This document shows positions 39,184 through 50,452 of a DNA stretch of 64,000 bases, one piece after another. The first letter of the stretch is position 1, and the number at the start of each line of letters is the position of its first letter. Both the position numbers and the translations under genes were made by a program. The stretch lies in assembly GCF_000421225.1 (NCBI RefSeq), contig NZ_ATWL01000001.1:310001-374000 (forward strand), read 5' to 3'. The notes below the pieces were generated by a model. The model saw only the letters and a program-made list of their open reading frames with translations, was not told the DNA's origin and searched no databases. The stretch comes from Ruania albidiflava DSM 18029 (GTDB taxonomy: Bacteria > Actinomycetota > Actinomycetes > Actinomycetales > Beutenbergiaceae).

Positions 39184-40416
39184 TCAGTACTCGACCGGGT
39201 CCCGGGCGATCGGGCAGGTCATGCAGTGCCCGCCGCCGCGGCCACGGCTGAGCTCACCGCCGCGGATCTCCAGGACCTCGATGCCTGCGGCCCGCAGCGC
39301 CGCGTTGGTGGCGGTGTTCCGGTCGTAGGTCATCACGACCCCGGGTTCCAGCGCGATCGCGTTGTTGCCGCTGTCCCACTGCTGACGTTCGGAGTCGTAG
39401 TCGTCCCCGCCGGTGGTAATCACCCGCAGCTCGCTCAGCCCCAGCGCCTTGGCGGCCTCCTGCACGAAGGTGCCTCGCCCGCCGTCCCGGACCTCCAGAC
39501 CCGGCGCCTTGTCGCTCGGGTGCACGGTGATGGTGTGGATGTCGTCCACGATGGCCGGGTACAGGGTGACAGCGTCCCGGTCGGCGAACGTGAACACCGT
39601 GTCCAGGTGCATCGCTGCACGTAGCTGCGGCATCCCGGCGACCACGACCTGCTCGGCGGCACCGGCCTCGAACAGCGCCTTCGCCACCTGGGTGATCGCT
39701 TGGCGAGAGGTGCGCTCCCCCATGCCCATCAGCACCACCCCGTTGCCCACCGGCATCACATCCCCGCCTTCGAGGGTGGCCTGTCCCCAGTCCTGCTCGG
39801 GATCCCCCCACCAGATCCGGGCGTCGGCGAACCGCGGGTGGAAGGTGTAGATGGCCTTCATCAGCAGGGTCTCGTCGCGGCGTGCGGGCCAGTACAGCGG
39901 GTTCAGGGTGAGGCCCCCGTACAACCAGCTGGTGGTGTCGCGGGTGTACAACATGTTCGGCAATGGCGGCAGCAGGTACTCGCGCGCGCCGGCGGACTCC
40001 CGGGCGAGTGCCACATAGGGGGGTCGGTACTCGGCGGGCAGGTCGAAGGTGGCCAGCCCGCCGATCAGCACCTCCGCCAGCCGTGCCGGGTCGAGGGACT
40101 CCAGGAACGCCGTGGTCGCCTCGACCATGCCCAGCCCGACCTTGTTCGCCGTCACCTTCCGGGACAGCACCCACGCCCGAGCGGCCGGTAGGGCCATGGT
40201 CTCGGTGAGCAGGTCGGCCAGCTCGAGCACCTCGATGCCGCGGGAACGCATCGTGGCCACGAAGTCGGCGTGGTCGCGCTGGGCGGTCTCCACCCAGAGC
40301 ACCTCGTCGAAGAGCAGGTCGTGGGCGGTGGACGGGGTCAGTCGCCGGTGCGCCAGCCCCGGCGCGCAGACGATGACGCTGCGCAGGCGCCCGACCTCCG
40401 AGTGCACACCCAGCAC
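39184..40416 (-). CDS. arcA: arginine deiminase
   Basis: 410 residues. It converts arginine to citrulline and ammonia. Motifs of the guanidino-group-modifying family are complete: FDEVLWVE near residue 35, [48 protein letters not shown] and the nucleophile Cys398 in the C-terminal [17 protein letters not shown]. The GTG start is 3 nt after the last tandem lipoprotein gene, so it is probably co-transcribed with it. There is no arcB, arcC or arcD nearby, so it may serve acid resistance or arginine breakdown without an operon-encoded ATP-yielding pathway. Confidence 0.96.
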   Translation of the reverse strand: MLGVHSEVGRLRSVIVCAPGLAHRRLTPSTAHDLLFDEVLWVETAQRDHADFVATMRSRGIEVLELADLLTETMALPAARAWVLSRKVTANKVGLGMVEATTAFLESLDPARLAEVLIGGLATFDLPAEYRPPYVALARESAGAREYLLPPLPNMLYTRDTTSWLYGGLTLNPLYWPARRDETLLMKAIYTFHPRFADARIWWGDPEQDWGQATLEGGDVMPVGNGVVLMGMGERTSRQAITQVAKALFEAGAAEQVVVAGMPQLRAAMHLDTVFTFADRDAVTLYPAIVDDIHTITVHPSDKAPGLEVRDGGRGTFVQEAAKALGLSELRVITTGGDDYDSERQQWDSGNNAIALEPGVVMTYDRNTATNAALRAAGIEVLEIRGGELSRGRGGGHCMTCPIARDPVEY

Positions 40417-40419
40417 GGC

Positions 40420-41139
40420 TCAGCCCACCGTCACGCTCTCCACCAACGGGGTGCATGCGGGCTCGATGACCTCGCGGGCTGCCTCGTCGGTCCACTGGCA
40501 GTACACGTGCAGCAGCTGGGTCTCGGAGAACAGCCAGTAGCCCACGTAGTCGTAGCTGGCCAGGCCGATGTGCTGGGTGACGGCGGGCATCCCGGCGACC
40601 TCGGTCATCTCCGCCTCGCTCAACGGCTCCGCGTCGATGTGCTCCCGGTACCGGGCGAGCTGCTCCTCGACCGCCTCCAGCGGCACCCGCCCGCAGGCGT
40701 CCGCCAGGTCGCCCCAGTCCAGACCGGTGTAGAGCACCACGTTGAGCACGTTCAGCGTGGGCAGCTCCGGGTCGGTGGGGACGGCGTACCAGGTGGTGGC
40801 CACGTCCTCCACCGGGTTGTCCTCCACGTACAGGAAGCTCTCCTCGAAACCGTCTGGCATCGACCACGTGGCCGTGGTGAGGTCCACGTCGGCCAGCTGC
40901 AGCTCGTCCGGGTCGGCTTCCTTCTCCCCGCACTCCAGCAGCTGCGGCGGGATGGTGGGGTGGTCGTCGCTGCCACTGTGCCCGCCAGCAGCCTCGCTGC
41001 CGCCCGGTGTGGGCTCCGGTTCCGCGTGCTCCTCCCCGATCAGGTCGCAGCCGGAGACGGCCAGCAGCCCGCTCAGCGTCACCGCCAGCAGCGCACCCCC
41101 GACGCGCCGGTGCCGCCCGCCCCCCGCCCGCGTGCTCAT
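40420..41139 (-). CDS. lipoprotein of the tandem triplet, copy 1
   Basis: 239 residues: signal peptide with lipobox LLAVSGC (Cys31), a Pro/Glu/Gly linker, then a globular domain opening with HPTIPPQLLECG and ending in YVGYWLFSETQLL and CQWTDEAAREVIEPAC. Four cysteines (ECG, ACG, CQWT, PAC) are shared with the two genes upstream, suggesting two disulfides outside the membrane. No family recognised. ATG at 41139 with AGGAGG 8 nt upstream. It is the last gene before arcA, 3 nt away. Confidence 0.85.
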   Translation of the reverse strand: MSTRAGGGRHRRVGGALLAVTLSGLLAVSGCDLIGEEHAEPEPTPGGSEAAGGHSGSDDHPTIPPQLLECGEKEADPDELQLADVDLTTATWSMPDGFEESFLYVEDNPVEDVATTWYAVPTDPELPTLNVLNVVLYTGLDWGDLADACGRVPLEAVEEQLARYREHIDAEPLSEAEMTEVAGMPAVTQHIGLASYDYVGYWLFSETQLLHVYCQWTDEAAREVIEPACTPLVESVTVG

Positions 41140-41236
41140 CTGCCGGTCCTCCTCATCGCCTGCTCAGCCCGCCGTCGCAGCGCTGACTGAGTCATGGTAG
41201 GTCATCACCCCGCCGCACCCGGCCGGCAGCGGCAGC

Positions 41237-41950
41237 TCACCCGACCTGGACGGTGCTGACCAGGTCGGCGCAGGAGGCCTCGACCTCCGCCCGAGCGCTC
41301 TCGCTGGTCCACTGGCAGCCGATGAACAACAGCTCGGTCTGGGAGAACAGCCAGTATCCGCGGAAGTCGTAGCTGGGGATACGCATCGTCTGCGTCACCG
41401 CCGGCAGACCGCCGACCTCGGTCAGCTCCGCCTCGTCCAACGGTTCCGAGTCAAGCAGCTCCTGGTACTCGGCGACTCGTTCCAGCATCGCGTCCAGCGG
41501 CACCTGTCCGCACTCCTGGGCGAGCTGGCCCCAGTCCAGGCCGTCGTATCCGAGCACACCGACCAGGTCGAGCGTGTGATAGCCGGGGGCGGAGGGCACA
41601 TAGGTGTGCATGAACATCCGCTGCTCGTAGTCCAGGTCGTCGTAGTACCCGCTCGCGGACTCGTAGCCGGCAGGCACGTCCCAGCTGGCGCCTGAGGCCA
41701 CGTGAGCGTCGGTGAGCTCGACCGGGTCGTCCCCGTCGGTGCCCCCGTCGGCGCCAGACTTGCCGGCGGGATCACCACACTCGAGCAGCTGCGGCGGGAT
41801 CGTCGGGCGTCCGCTCGGCTGCTCACTGCTCGTAGGTCCGGCGGTGGTCGGTTCGGGTGGGGTCTCGTCCGGGCCGAGCAGCGAGCAGCCGGTGACTCCG
41901 GCCAGCACCACTGCTGCCGCACCCCACACCGGGAGACGTCCGCCTCGCAC
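41237..41950 (-). CDS. lipoprotein of the tandem triplet, copy 2
   Basis: 237 residues. GTG start with GGAGGAG upstream, lipobox VLAGVTGC (Cys22), Pro/Thr/Ser linker, and the shared domain: RPTIPPQLLECG, GLDWGQLAQECGQVPLD, LTEVGGLPAVTQ, FRGYWLFSQTELL and CQWTSESARAEVEASC. It is the closest relative of copy 1, including the WLFSxTxLL block. Function unknown; surface-anchored, lipid-linked and probably disulfide-stabilised. Confidence 0.85.
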   Translation of the reverse strand: MRGGRLPVWGAAAVVLAGVTGCSLLGPDETPPEPTTAGPTSSEQPSGRPTIPPQLLECGDPAGKSGADGGTDGDDPVELTDAHVASGASWDVPAGYESASGYYDDLDYEQRMFMHTYVPSAPGYHTLDLVGVLGYDGLDWGQLAQECGQVPLDAMLERVAEYQELLDSEPLDEAELTEVGGLPAVTQTMRIPSYDFRGYWLFSQTELLFIGCQWTSESARAEVEASCADLVSTVQVG

Positions 41951-42053
41951 CGCTGCTCCTCCTCTGCTACCGGTGATGATCGCCTGGTCGCAACCTACCT
42001 CCCGGGCCGCTCCTCTGGCTGCCCCGGCCGCGGGGAGAAGTCCCCGCCGCCGG

Positions 42054-42740
42054 TCAGCGGGCCGTCATCGAGCCGAGCAGCTCAGCGCACCCCGCCCGGA
42101 TCACGTCCTCCTGGTCCGTCCACTGGCAGGAGACCATCAGCAGCTCACCCCGGCCGACGACGATCGTGGAGTCCACGGTGAAGCTGCGCCCGGTGTAGTG
42201 CTCCACCTCGTGCACGGCCGGCAGGCCGGCGACCTCGGTCCAGTCCGAGGCAGACGTGGTGATACCGGCGCTCTCGTGCCAGTCGGACAGGTAGGCGTCC
42301 ACCCGCTTGCGGTCCACCTGACCGCACTCGTCGGTCAACGGGTCGGGTACGTTCGGGTAGTGCACGACGACGAGCACCTCCACTCCTGCCCCGGCGCTCT
42401 CCGGGGTGAGATAGGTGGCGGTGTACTCCTCCTCCAAGGGTGCGATCTGGGTGAAGCCGCCAGCGGTGGCGAACCCGTCGGGCGCGCTCCAGGACAGCTG
42501 GTCCAGCGGCGGCGGCGCCGGCTGTCTGCCGCACTCGCGCAGCTGCGGCGGGACTGTGGGCCGACCGGTCGTGGTCGGTGCGGCGGCGGGGCTGGCGGCA
42601 GGGCCGTCGGTACCGTGCTGCCCCGGCGGGCCGGCAGCGTCCCCGGAGCTGCTGCAGGCGACGCAGAGCAGCGCAGCCGCCACGGCGACTGCGCTGCGCC
42701 TGCTGTGCTGCGCCGTCGAACGACGCCAGCTGGACCTCAC
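42054..42740 (-). CDS. lipoprotein of the tandem triplet, copy 3
   Basis: 228 residues. Signal peptide ending in LLCVAC (Cys29), Gly/Ala/Pro/Thr linker, then RPTVPPQLRECG, LTDECGQVDRKRVDAYL, WTEVAGLPAVHE and CQWTDQEDVIRAGC: the same four cysteines and anchor motifs as copies 1 and 2, but the most diverged in between. Its GTG start overlaps the pyk stop codon (GTGA), so it is translationally coupled to pyruvate kinase. Confidence 0.82.
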   Translation of the reverse strand: MRSSWRRSTAQHSRRSAVAVAAALLCVACSSSGDAAGPPGQHGTDGPAASPAAAPTTTGRPTVPPQLRECGRQPAPPPLDQLSWSAPDGFATAGGFTQIAPLEEEYTATYLTPESAGAGVEVLVVVHYPNVPDPLTDECGQVDRKRVDAYLSDWHESAGITTSASDWTEVAGLPAVHEVEHYTGRSFTVDSTIVVGRGELLMVSCQWTDQEDVIRAGCAELLGSMTAR

Positions 42741-44167
42741 CGACCGGGGTAGCCGAGCTTCTCTCCGACTGTGTGCACCCGGATGGAGTTGGTGGAGCCG
42801 GACACGCCCGGTGGCATCCCTGCGACGACGACGACCATGTCGCCCTCCTCACCGTGCCCGGAGCCCTTGAGCACCACGTCCACCTGGTTGATCATGTCGT
42901 CGGTGTGCTCCACCTGCGGCACGGTGAACGTCTGCACCCCCCAGCTGAGCGCGAGCTGGTTGCGCACCACCGGCACCGGGGTGAAGGCCAGCAGCGGGAT
43001 CGCCGAACGCAGCCGGGACATCCGCCGGGCGGAGTCGCCGGACTGGGTGAAGCAGGTCAGGTACTTCACCCCGAGGGTCTCACCGATCTGGGCAGCGGCC
43101 TTGGTGATCACGCCGCCGCGGGTGTGCGGGGTGGCGCGCAGCTTGGCGATCCGCTCCAGACCGTGCTCCTCGGTGTTCTCGATGATGCGGGCCATCGTGC
43201 GCACGCACTCGATCGGGTACTGGCCCACGCTGGTCTCCCCGGAGAGCATCACCGCGTCGGCACCGTCCAGCACAGCGTTGGCGCAGTCGGAGGCCTCCGC
43301 GCGGGTCGGCCGTGGGGCGCTGATCATCGACTCCAGCACCTGGGTGGCCACGATCACGGGTTTGGCGTTGCGCAGGCACATCTCGGTGGCGCGCTTCTGC
43401 ACCAGCGGCACCTGCTCCAGCGGCAGCTCCACGCCCAGGTCCCCGCGGGCGACCATGATGCCGTCGAACGCGTCCACGATCTCGGCAAGGTTCTCCACCG
43501 CCTGCGGCTTCTCCACCTTGGCGATCACCGGGACCGTGCGCCCCTCCTCGGCCATGATCGCGGCGACGTCCTCGTAGTCGGCCGCGGAGCGCACGAAGGA
43601 CAGCGCGATGAAGTCGGCCCCCTGGGCCAGGCCCCAGCGCAGGTCCTCGGCGTCCTTGTCGGTGAGCGCCGGGATGTTCACCGCCACGCCGGGCAGGTTC
43701 AGCCCCTTGTTGTTCGAGACCGGGCCGGGCACCTCCACCCGGGTGGTCACCCGGGGGCCGGTGACGTCGGTGACGCGCACCGCCACCCGACCGTCGTCGA
43801 TGAGGATCGCGTCACCGGGCTTGACGTCCTGCGGCAGTCCCTTGAACGTGGTGGAGACCAGCTCCTTGGTGCCGGGCACGTCCTCGGTGGTGATGGTGAA
43901 GGTGTCGCCCTCGGCGAGCTCGTGCTGGCCCTCGACGAACCGACCGAGCCGGATCTTCGGCCCCTGCAGGTCCACCAGCACCGCCACCGCGCGCCCCGAG
44001 GCCTCCGCGGCCTCCCGGACCCGCTTGATCACCGCGGCGTGGGCATCGGCGTCCCCGTGGCTGCGGTTGATCCGGGCTACGTCCATACCGGCGTCGACCA
44101 GCGCCTGGACCATCTCTGGGGACTCGGTCGCCGGTCCCAACGTGCACACAATCTTCGCTCTACGCAT
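42737..44167 (-). CDS. pyk: pyruvate kinase
   Basis: 476 residues. Converts phosphoenolpyruvate and ADP to pyruvate and ATP. N-terminal AKIVCTLGPATESPEM (residues 4-19), the active-site segment VPVIAKVEKPQAVENL with catalytic Lys, and MVARGDLGVELPLEQVP are intact, followed by the C-terminal regulatory domain. The ATG at 44167 (MRRAKIV) lies 7 nt after a TAGGGT -10 box, so a leaderless start there is preferred to the in-frame upstream ATG at 44215. It leads the transcription unit that continues into the lipoprotein triplet and arcA. Confidence 0.97.
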   Translation of the reverse strand: MRRAKIVCTLGPATESPEMVQALVDAGMDVARINRSHGDADAHAAVIKRVREAAEASGRAVAVLVDLQGPKIRLGRFVEGQHELAEGDTFTITTEDVPGTKELVSTTFKGLPQDVKPGDAILIDDGRVAVRVTDVTGPRVTTRVEVPGPVSNNKGLNLPGVAVNIPALTDKDAEDLRWGLAQGADFIALSFVRSAADYEDVAAIMAEEGRTVPVIAKVEKPQAVENLAEIVDAFDGIMVARGDLGVELPLEQVPLVQKRATEMCLRNAKPVIVATQVLESMISAPRPTRAEASDCANAVLDGADAVMLSGETSVGQYPIECVRTMARIIENTEEHGLERIAKLRATPHTRGGVITKAAAQIGETLGVKYLTCFTQSGDSARRMSRLRSAIPLLAFTPVPVVRNQLALSWGVQTFTVPQVEHTDDMINQVDVVLKGSGHGEEGDMVVVVAGMPPGVSGSTNSIRVHTVGEKLGYPGR

Positions 44168-44174
44168 ACCGCAA

Positions 44175-44180
44175 ACCCTA
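44175..44180 (-). promoter_or_regulatory. -10 box of pyk
   Basis: TAGGGT on the minus strand ends 7 nt before the pyk ATG, with no ribosome-binding sequence between. Confidence 0.55.
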
Positions 44181-44230
44181 TGCCCTCGACGTGCCTGCCC
44201 GAACCGCACGACCACCAGGTGACCCGGTGC

Positions 44231-45694
44231 TCAGACGGTGAGCGAGACGGTGTCCGGGGTGATCGGTGCTGGCAGGTCGGTACGTCCACGCAGGTAGGCG
44301 TCCACACCAGCGGCGGCGGCCCGGCCCTCGGCGATCGCCCAGACGATCAGCGACTGCCCACGCCCAGCGTCCCCGGCGACGAACACCGGTTCCTGGGCGG
44401 TGCCGAAGCGTTCGTCGCGCACGATCCGCCCGCGCGGGTCGACCTCCAGGCCGAGCTGGCCGACCAGCCCGTCGGTGGGCACTCCGGTGAAACCCATCGC
44501 GAGCAGCACCAGCTGGGCCGGGATGAGCTGCTCCGTGCCGGGCACCTGCTCCAGCCGACCCTCGGTGAAGGTCACCTCCACCACCCGCAGGTGACTGACC
44601 CGGCCACGTTCGTCGCCCACGAGCTCGACCGTGGAGGTGGCATACACCCGCCGGCCGCCCTCCTCGTGGGCGGAGGAGACGCGGTAGAGCGTCGGGTAGG
44701 TGGGCCACGGCTGACCGGGCGGGCGTTCCTCGGGGGGCCGGGGCATGATCTCCAGCTGGACCACGTTCGTCGCACCCTGCCGCAGCGCGGTGCCCAGGCA
44801 GTCCGCACCGGTGTCGCCGCCGCCGATGATCACCACGTCCTTGCCGGCGGCGGTGATCTGGTCGGGCACGTACTCGCCGTGGCTGGACCGGTTGGCCTGC
44901 GGCAGGTAGTCCATCGCCTGGTGGACGCCGGCCAGGTCCCGCCCGGGCACCGGCAGCTCGCGGCGCACCGTGGCGCCGATCGCCAGCACCACGGCGTCGT
45001 ACCGTTCCAGCAGCTCGGTGCCGGTCAGGTCCGAACCGACCGCCACACCCGGGCGGAACCGGGTGCCCTCCGCCGCCATCTGCTCCAGCCGGCGGTCCAG
45101 GTGCCGCTTCTCCATCTTGAACTCAGGGATGCCGTAGCGCAGCAGGCCACCGATCGCATCGTCCCGTTCGTAGACGGCCACAGTGTGCCCGGTTCGGGTG
45201 AGCTGCTGGGCTGCTGCCAGCCCGGCCGGGCCGGAACCGATCACCGCGACAGTGGACCCGGTCAGCCGGTCCGGGACCTGCGGGGTGACCAGGCCACGCT
45301 CGAACGCCTCGTCGATGATGGACTGCTCGATGTTCTTGATCGTCACTGCCGGCTGGTTGATGCCGAGCACGCAGGCGCTCTCGCACGGTGCGGGACACAG
45401 CCGTCCGGTGAAGTCCGGGAAGTTGTTCGTGGCGTGCAGCGCTTCGATCGCCTCGGCCCACCGGCCGGTGCGGGTCAGGTCGTTCCACTCCGGGATCAGG
45501 TTGCCCAGCGGGCAGCCGTTGTGGCAGAACGGGATGCCGCAGTCCATGCACCGGCCGGCCTGCCGGGTCAGCGCCGCCGAGTCCTCCTCGCGGCGGGCGT
45601 AGACCTCACCCCAGTCCATCAGCCGCACCGGCACCGGGCGCCGGGCGGGCAGCTCGCGGTCACGGACCTTGAGGAATCCGCGCGGGTCAGCCAT
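44231..45694 (-). CDS. gltD: glutamate synthase small subunit
   Basis: 487 residues, beta subunit of NADPH-dependent GOGAT. N-terminal iron-sulfur cysteines ([17 protein letters not shown] and [13 protein letters not shown]), FAD-binding [16 protein letters not shown] and NADPH-binding [15 protein letters not shown] are present. It feeds electrons to the large subunit. Its ATG lies inside the last codons of gltB (8-nt overlap), fixing the start and implying coupled translation. Confidence 0.98.
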   Translation of the reverse strand: MADPRGFLKVRDRELPARRPVPVRLMDWGEVYARREEDSAALTRQAGRCMDCGIPFCHNGCPLGNLIPEWNDLTRTGRWAEAIEALHATNNFPDFTGRLCPAPCESACVLGINQPAVTIKNIEQSIIDEAFERGLVTPQVPDRLTGSTVAVIGSGPAGLAAAQQLTRTGHTVAVYERDDAIGGLLRYGIPEFKMEKRHLDRRLEQMAAEGTRFRPGVAVGSDLTGTELLERYDAVVLAIGATVRRELPVPGRDLAGVHQAMDYLPQANRSSHGEYVPDQITAAGKDVVIIGGGDTGADCLGTALRQGATNVVQLEIMPRPPEERPPGQPWPTYPTLYRVSSAHEEGGRRVYATSTVELVGDERGRVSHLRVVEVTFTEGRLEQVPGTEQLIPAQLVLLAMGFTGVPTDGLVGQLGLEVDPRGRIVRDERFGTAQEPVFVAGDAGRGQSLIVWAIAEGRAAAAGVDAYLRGRTDLPAPITPDTVSLTV

Positions 45695-48600
45695 GGGTCG
45701 CCTCCAGTACTCGGTTCCAGACCTCGGGTTCGGCCGCGCCGGCTCCTTCCGCGCGGGCAGCGGCCAGCACGGCGTTCACCCGCGCGTAGGCCGGTGGCAG
45801 CACGCGGGTGAACCGGCGGGCCACCATCTCCGGCGAACCGGCCAGCTCGGCCGCCAGTGGTGCGCCGGTGTGCTCGGCGTGCCGGGTGAGCAGGTCGACC
45901 ACGATCACGACGTCCTCGGGGTCCAGCTCGTCCAGGGAGAGGTCCCCGGCGGCCAGGGCCGGACCGTTCACCCGGCTCGGGACCAGGTCCAGCACGTAGG
46001 CGGTGCCGCCGGACATGCCGGCGCCGAAGTTGCGTCCGGTGGGGCCGATCACCACCACGGTGCCACCGGTCATGTACTCGCAGCCGTGGTCGCCCACACC
46101 TTCCACCACGGCGGTGGCACCGGAGTTGCGCACCGCGAACCGTTCCCCCACCACACCGCGCAGGAACAGCTCGCCGCTGGTGGCGCCGTAGCCGATGACG
46201 TTGCCGGCGATCACGTTCTCGCTCGCGTCGAACCTGGCCGCTTCGTCCGGGTGGACGATGATGGTCCCCCCGGACAGGCCCTTGCCGACGTAGTCGTTCG
46301 CGTCCCCGTACAGGCGCAGGGTGATCCCGGCCGGCAGGAACGCGCCGAGGGACTGCCCGGCGGAACCACGCAGGGTCACCTCGATGGTCCCTGGTGGCAG
46401 ACCGCTCGCCCCGTACCTGCGGGTGACGGCGTTGCCCAGCATGGTCCCCACGGTGCGGTTCACGTTCCGCACCGGACGCTCGATGCGGACCGCTTCGCCA
46501 CGCTCGAGAGCGGGTGCGGCAGCGGTGATGAGGTCGTTGTCCAGCGCGCGCTCCAGGCCGTGGTCCTGGGCCCGCACCTGGTGCGGGGCGGAGCCTTCGG
46601 GCGGCGTGGGGCGGGCCAGGATCGGGGTCAGGTCCAGCCCGCCGGCCTTCCAGTGCTCGACGGCGTCGGTCACGTCGAGCAGGTCGACCGCACCGATCGC
46701 TTCGTCCAGGCTGCGCAGGCCCAGCTCGGCGAGCAGCGCGCGCACCTCCTCGGCGATGTATTCGAAGAAGGTGACGACGAACTCCGGTTTGCCGCTGAAC
46801 CTCGCCCGCAGCTCGGGATTCTGCGTGGCCACCCCGACCGGGCAGGTGTCCAGGTGGCACACCCGCATCATCACGCACCCGGAGACCACCAGCGGTGCGG
46901 TGGCGAAACCGTACTCCTCGGCACCGAGCAGCGCCGCGATCAGCACGTCCCGTCCGGTCTTGAGCTGGCCGTCGGTCTGCACCACGACCCGGTCCCGGAG
47001 GTTGTTGGCCACCAGGGTCTGCTGGGTCTCGGCCAGGCCGAGCTCCCAGGGCAGCCCGGCGTGCTTGAGCGAGGTCAGCGGGGATGCGCCGGTGCCGCCG
47101 TCGTGCCCGGAGACCAGCACCACGTCGGCGTGCGCCTTGGCCACCCCGGCGGCGACCGTGCCCACCCCGACCTCGGCGACCAGCTTCACGTGCACCCGGG
47201 CGGCCGGGTTGGCGTTCTTCAGGTCGTGGATGAGCTGGGCGATGTCCTCGATGGAGTAGATGTCGTGGTGCGGCGGCGGGGAGATGAGCCCGACGCCGGG
47301 GGTGGCGTGCCGGGTGCCGGCCACCCACGGGTACACCTTGGCGCCAGGTAGCTGGCCGCCCTCCCCGGGCTTGGCGCCCTGGGCCATCTTGATCTGCAGG
47401 TCGTCAGCGTTGGTGAGGTAGTCGGAGGTGACTCCGAACCGGCCTGAGGCGACCTGCTTGATCGCGCTGCGGCGCCGGGGGTCGTGCAGCCGGTCGGTGT
47501 CCTCCCCGCCCTCACCGGTGTTGGACTTCCCGCCGAGCGTGTTCATCGCGATCGCGAGGGTCTCGTGCGCCTCCGCGGAGATCGACCCGTAGCTCATCGC
47601 CCCGGTGGAGAACCGCTGGACGATCTCGCTGACGGGTTCCACCTCCTCGATCGGTATGGGGTCGCATCGGCCGGTGCGCAGCGTCAACAGCCCGCGCAGG
47701 GTCATCAGCCGGCGGGCCTGGTCGTCCACGCGTCGGGTGTAGTCGCGGAACACCTGGTAGTTGCGGGTGCGGGTGGAGTGCTGCAGCCGGAACACGGTCT
47801 CCGGGTCGAACAGGTGCGGTTCGCCCTCGCGGCGCCACTGGTACTCCCCGCCGACCGGCAGGTTGCGGTGCGCCGGGGCGATGCCGCTGGGCGGGTAGGC
47901 CCTCGCGTGCCGGGCGGCCACCTCGGCGGCGACCACGTCCAGGTCCACGCCACCGAGCGGGGTCGGGGTGGCGGTGAAGTAGGTGTCCACCAGCTGCTGG
48001 GACAGGCCGAGCGCCTGGAACACCTGGGCGCCGCGGTAGGAGCCCGCGGTGGAGATGCCCATCTTGCTCATCACCTTCAGCACGCCCTTGCCCAGGCCGC
48101 GGATCAGGTTCTGCACCGCACGTTCCGGGGTGACGCCCTCGACCACACCGGAGCGGGTCAGCTCCTCGACGCTCTCCATCGCCAGGTAGGGGTTGACGGC
48201 GGCGGCGCCGTAGCCCACCAGGAGGGCCACGTGGTGCACCTCGCGCACGTCCCCGGCCTCCACGAGCAGGGAGATCCGGGTCCGGGTCTGGGCACGGATG
48301 GTGTGGTGGTGCACGGCGGCGGTGAGCAGCAGGGAGGGGATCGGCGCCAGCTCGGCGTCCGACTCCCGGTCCGACAGCACGATGAAGCTCACCCCACGCT
48401 CGATCGCCTCGTCCACCTCTCGGTAGATCTCCGCCAGCCGCTGCTCGAGCGCGTGGTGCCCGCCGCGCACCGGGTACAGACCGGAGACGGTGATGGCTGA
48501 GAAGCCGCGGCCGGCCTCGGGGGTGCGGTGGATGTGCTTGATCTTGGCGAGCTCGTCGTTGTCGATCACCGGGAAGCCGATGGCGAGCTTGCGGGCATGT

Positions 48601-50270
48601 TCGGGGGTGTCCTCGAGCAGGTTCGGTTCCGGCCCGATCGCGCCCGCCAGGGAGGTGACCAGCTCCTCCCGGATCGCGTCCAGCGGCGGGTTCGTCACCT
48701 GGGCGAACACCTGGCTGAAGTAGTCGAACAGCAGCCGGGGCCGGGAGGACAGCACCGCCACCGGGCTGTCCGTGCCCATCGATCCGAGCGCCTCGGTGCC
48801 GGTCGCTGCCAGCGGCCGGAGCAGGATGCGCAGCTCCTCCTCGGTGTAGCCGAAGGTCTGCTGGCGGCGCAGCACCGAGGACCGGGAGTGGGCCACGTGC
48901 TCGCGCTCGGGCAGGTCTTCCAGGCGGACCAGGTGCTGCTCCAGCCACTGGTCGTAGGGGTGGGCAGCGGCCAGGGAGTCCTTGATCTCCTCGTCGGCGA
49001 CCAGGCGTCCTTCGGCGGTGTCCACCAGGAACATCCGTCCAGGTGCCAGGCGCCCCTTCTGCACCACGCTGGCCGGGTCCGCCTGGAGCACACCGGATTC
49101 GCTGGCCAGCACCACCAGGCCGTCCTCGGTGACCCAGTAGCGACCGGGGCGCAGCCCGTTGCGGTCCAGCACCGCGCCGACGTAGCGGCCGTCGGTGAAG
49201 CACATCGCTGCCGGACCGTCCCACGGTTCCATGATGGTGGCGTTGTAGGAGTAGAACGCCTTGCGCGCCGGGTCCATGGTGGCGTGGTTCTCCCAGGCCT
49301 CCGGGATCATCATCAGCACCGCGTGCGGCAGCGACCGGCCGCCCAGGTGCAGGAGCTCGAGCACCTCGTCGAAGCTGGCGGAGTCGCTCTGCGTCTCGTC
49401 GCAGATGGGCAGCAGGTCCGCCACGTCTCCGAGCAGCCCGGAGGCCAGTGTGCCCTGCCGGGCGGCCATCCAGTTGCGGTTCCCGCGGACGGTGTTGATC
49501 TCGCCGTTGTGCGCAACGAGGTGGAACGGGTGCGCGAGCGGCCAGGAGGGAAAGGTGTTCGTGGAGAACCGGGAGTGCACCAGGGCCAGCTCGGTGGCCA
49601 GCGCCGGGTGGGACAGGTCGGTGAAGAACGGTTCCAGCTGTCCGGTGGTGAGCATGCCCTTGTACACCAGGGTGCGCGCGGACAGCGACGCAGCGTAGAC
49701 GCCCAGGGCGTGCTCAGCGCGCTTGCGCACCCGGTAGCAGCGCCGGTCCAGGTCGATGCCGGCCAGCGCGCGGTCGGGGGCGGCGAGCACCACCTGCCGG
49801 AAGGTGGGCATGCAGGACCGGGCGGCGGGGCCGACCAGGCCGGCGTCGGTGGGCACGTCCCGCCAGGTGAGCACCTGCAGGTCCTCCTCGGCGGCGATCT
49901 CCTCGATCCGGCTCGCGGCGCGGCCGGCCTCGTCGGGTGCGGCGGGGAGGAAGAAGGTGCCGACGGCGTAGTGGCCCGGTGCGGGTAGGTCCACCTCGAG
50001 CACCTCACGGAAGAAGGCGTCCGGCACCTGCAGCAGGATGCCGGCACCGTCCCCGGAGCTTGCCTCGGCGCCGACGGCGCCGCGGTGGTCCAGGTTCGCC
50101 AGTGCGGCCAGCGCCGCGTCCACGATGTCTCGACCGGGCCTCCTGCGGAGCGTCGCGACGAAGGCCACGCCGCAGGCGTCATGGTCCCGGACCGGGTCGT
50201 ACAGCCCCTGCTTCCGGGGCGCTGCCCTGAAGGCGGTGTAGGTCGTGCGCACCTGGGCGGGTTGGTTCAT
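45687..50270 (-). CDS. gltB: glutamate synthase large subunit
   Basis: 1527 residues, alpha subunit of GOGAT, making two glutamates from glutamine and 2-oxoglutarate. N-terminal glutamine amidotransferase with nucleophile Cys33 ([12 protein letters not shown]) after a 32-residue propeptide; central domain; FMN/synthase domain with [12 protein letters not shown] and the 3Fe-4S cysteines in [19 protein letters not shown]-terminal GXGXG beta-helix (GTMLGNAV..., [34 protein letters not shown]). ATG at 50270 follows GAGGATGA. A 182-nt region separates it from lgt and contains its likely promoter and a 16-nt palindrome (50290-50305). Confidence 0.98.
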   Translation of the reverse strand: MNQPAQVRTTYTAFRAAPRKQGLYDPVRDHDACGVAFVATLRRRPGRDIVDAALAALANLDHRGAVGAEASSGDGAGILLQVPDAFFREVLEVDLPAPGHYAVGTFFLPAAPDEAGRAASRIEEIAAEEDLQVLTWRDVPTDAGLVGPAARSCMPTFRQVVLAAPDRALAGIDLDRRCYRVRKRAEHALGVYAASLSARTLVYKGMLTTGQLEPFFTDLSHPALATELALVHSRFSTNTFPSWPLAHPFHLVAHNGEINTVRGNRNWMAARQGTLASGLLGDVADLLPICDETQSDSASFDEVLELLHLGGRSLPHAVLMMIPEAWENHATMDPARKAFYSYNATIMEPWDGPAAMCFTDGRYVGAVLDRNGLRPGRYWVTEDGLVVLASESGVLQADPASVVQKGRLAPGRMFLVDTAEGRLVADEEIKDSLAAAHPYDQWLEQHLVRLEDLPEREHVAHSRSSVLRRQQTFGYTEEELRILLRPLAATGTEALGSMGTDSPVAVLSSRPRLLFDYFSQVFAQVTNPPLDAIREELVTSLAGAIGPEPNLLEDTPEHARKLAIGFPVIDNDELAKIKHIHRTPEAGRGFSAITVSGLYPVRGGHHALEQRLAEIYREVDEAIERGVSFIVLSDRESDAELAPIPSLLLTAAVHHHTIRAQTRTRISLLVEAGDVREVHHVALLVGYGAAAVNPYLAMESVEELTRSGVVEGVTPERAVQNLIRGLGKGVLKVMSKMGISTAGSYRGAQVFQALGLSQQLVDTYFTATPTPLGGVDLDVVAAEVAARHARAYPPSGIAPAHRNLPVGGEYQWRREGEPHLFDPETVFRLQHSTRTRNYQVFRDYTRRVDDQARRLMTLRGLLTLRTGRCDPIPIEEVEPVSEIVQRFSTGAMSYGSISAEAHETLAIAMNTLGGKSNTGEGGEDTDRLHDPRRRSAIKQVASGRFGVTSDYLTNADDLQIKMAQGAKPGEGGQLPGAKVYPWVAGTRHATPGVGLISPPPHHDIYSIEDIAQLIHDLKNANPAARVHVKLVAEVGVGTVAAGVAKAHADVVLVSGHDGGTGASPLTSLKHAGLPWELGLAETQQTLVANNLRDRVVVQTDGQLKTGRDVLIAALLGAEEYGFATAPLVVSGCVMMRVCHLDTCPVGVATQNPELRARFSGKPEFVVTFFEYIAEEVRALLAELGLRSLDEAIGAVDLLDVTDAVEHWKAGGLDLTPILARPTPPEGSAPHQVRAQDHGLERALDNDLITAAAPALERGEAVRIERPVRNVNRTVGTMLGNAVTRRYGASGLPPGTIEVTLRGSAGQSLGAFLPAGITLRLYGDANDYVGKGLSGGTIIVHPDEAARFDASENVIAGNVIGYGATSGELFLRGVVGERFAVRNSGATAVVEGVGDHGCEYMTGGTVVVIGPTGRNFGAGMSGGTAYVLDLVPSRVNGPALAAGDLSLDELDPEDVVIVVDLLTRHAEHTGAPLAAELAGSPEMVARRFTRVLPPAYARVNAVLAAARAEGAGAAEPEVWNRVLEATHG

Positions 50271-50452
50271 CCGATCATCCTCACGGGCGCGAGGAGTTCT
50301 CCTCGGCACCACATCCATCGACTCGCTTGGGACGTCTTCGACCCTCTGGTGCGGGAGAATTTACTCTTTCATGGGGCCGCATGTACAGACTGCGGCTGTC
50401 GATCGTGACGATCATCTGGGCGTGCGACGGCCGCGCACCCCGGTGGCGTCGC

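Noticed and set aside
42054-42740. The lipoprotein at 38399-39022 as a fourth member of the triplet family
   Set aside because: It lacks the PPQLxECG, CQWT and PAV motifs and has only two cysteines beyond the lipobox, so it was kept separate.
42578-45811. 1077-codon plus-strand reading frame across copy 3 lipoprotein, pyk and gltD
   Set aside because: Antisense shadow; it crosses three confident genes and their boundaries and is rich in His/Gly/Arg/Gln as shadows of GC-rich genes are.
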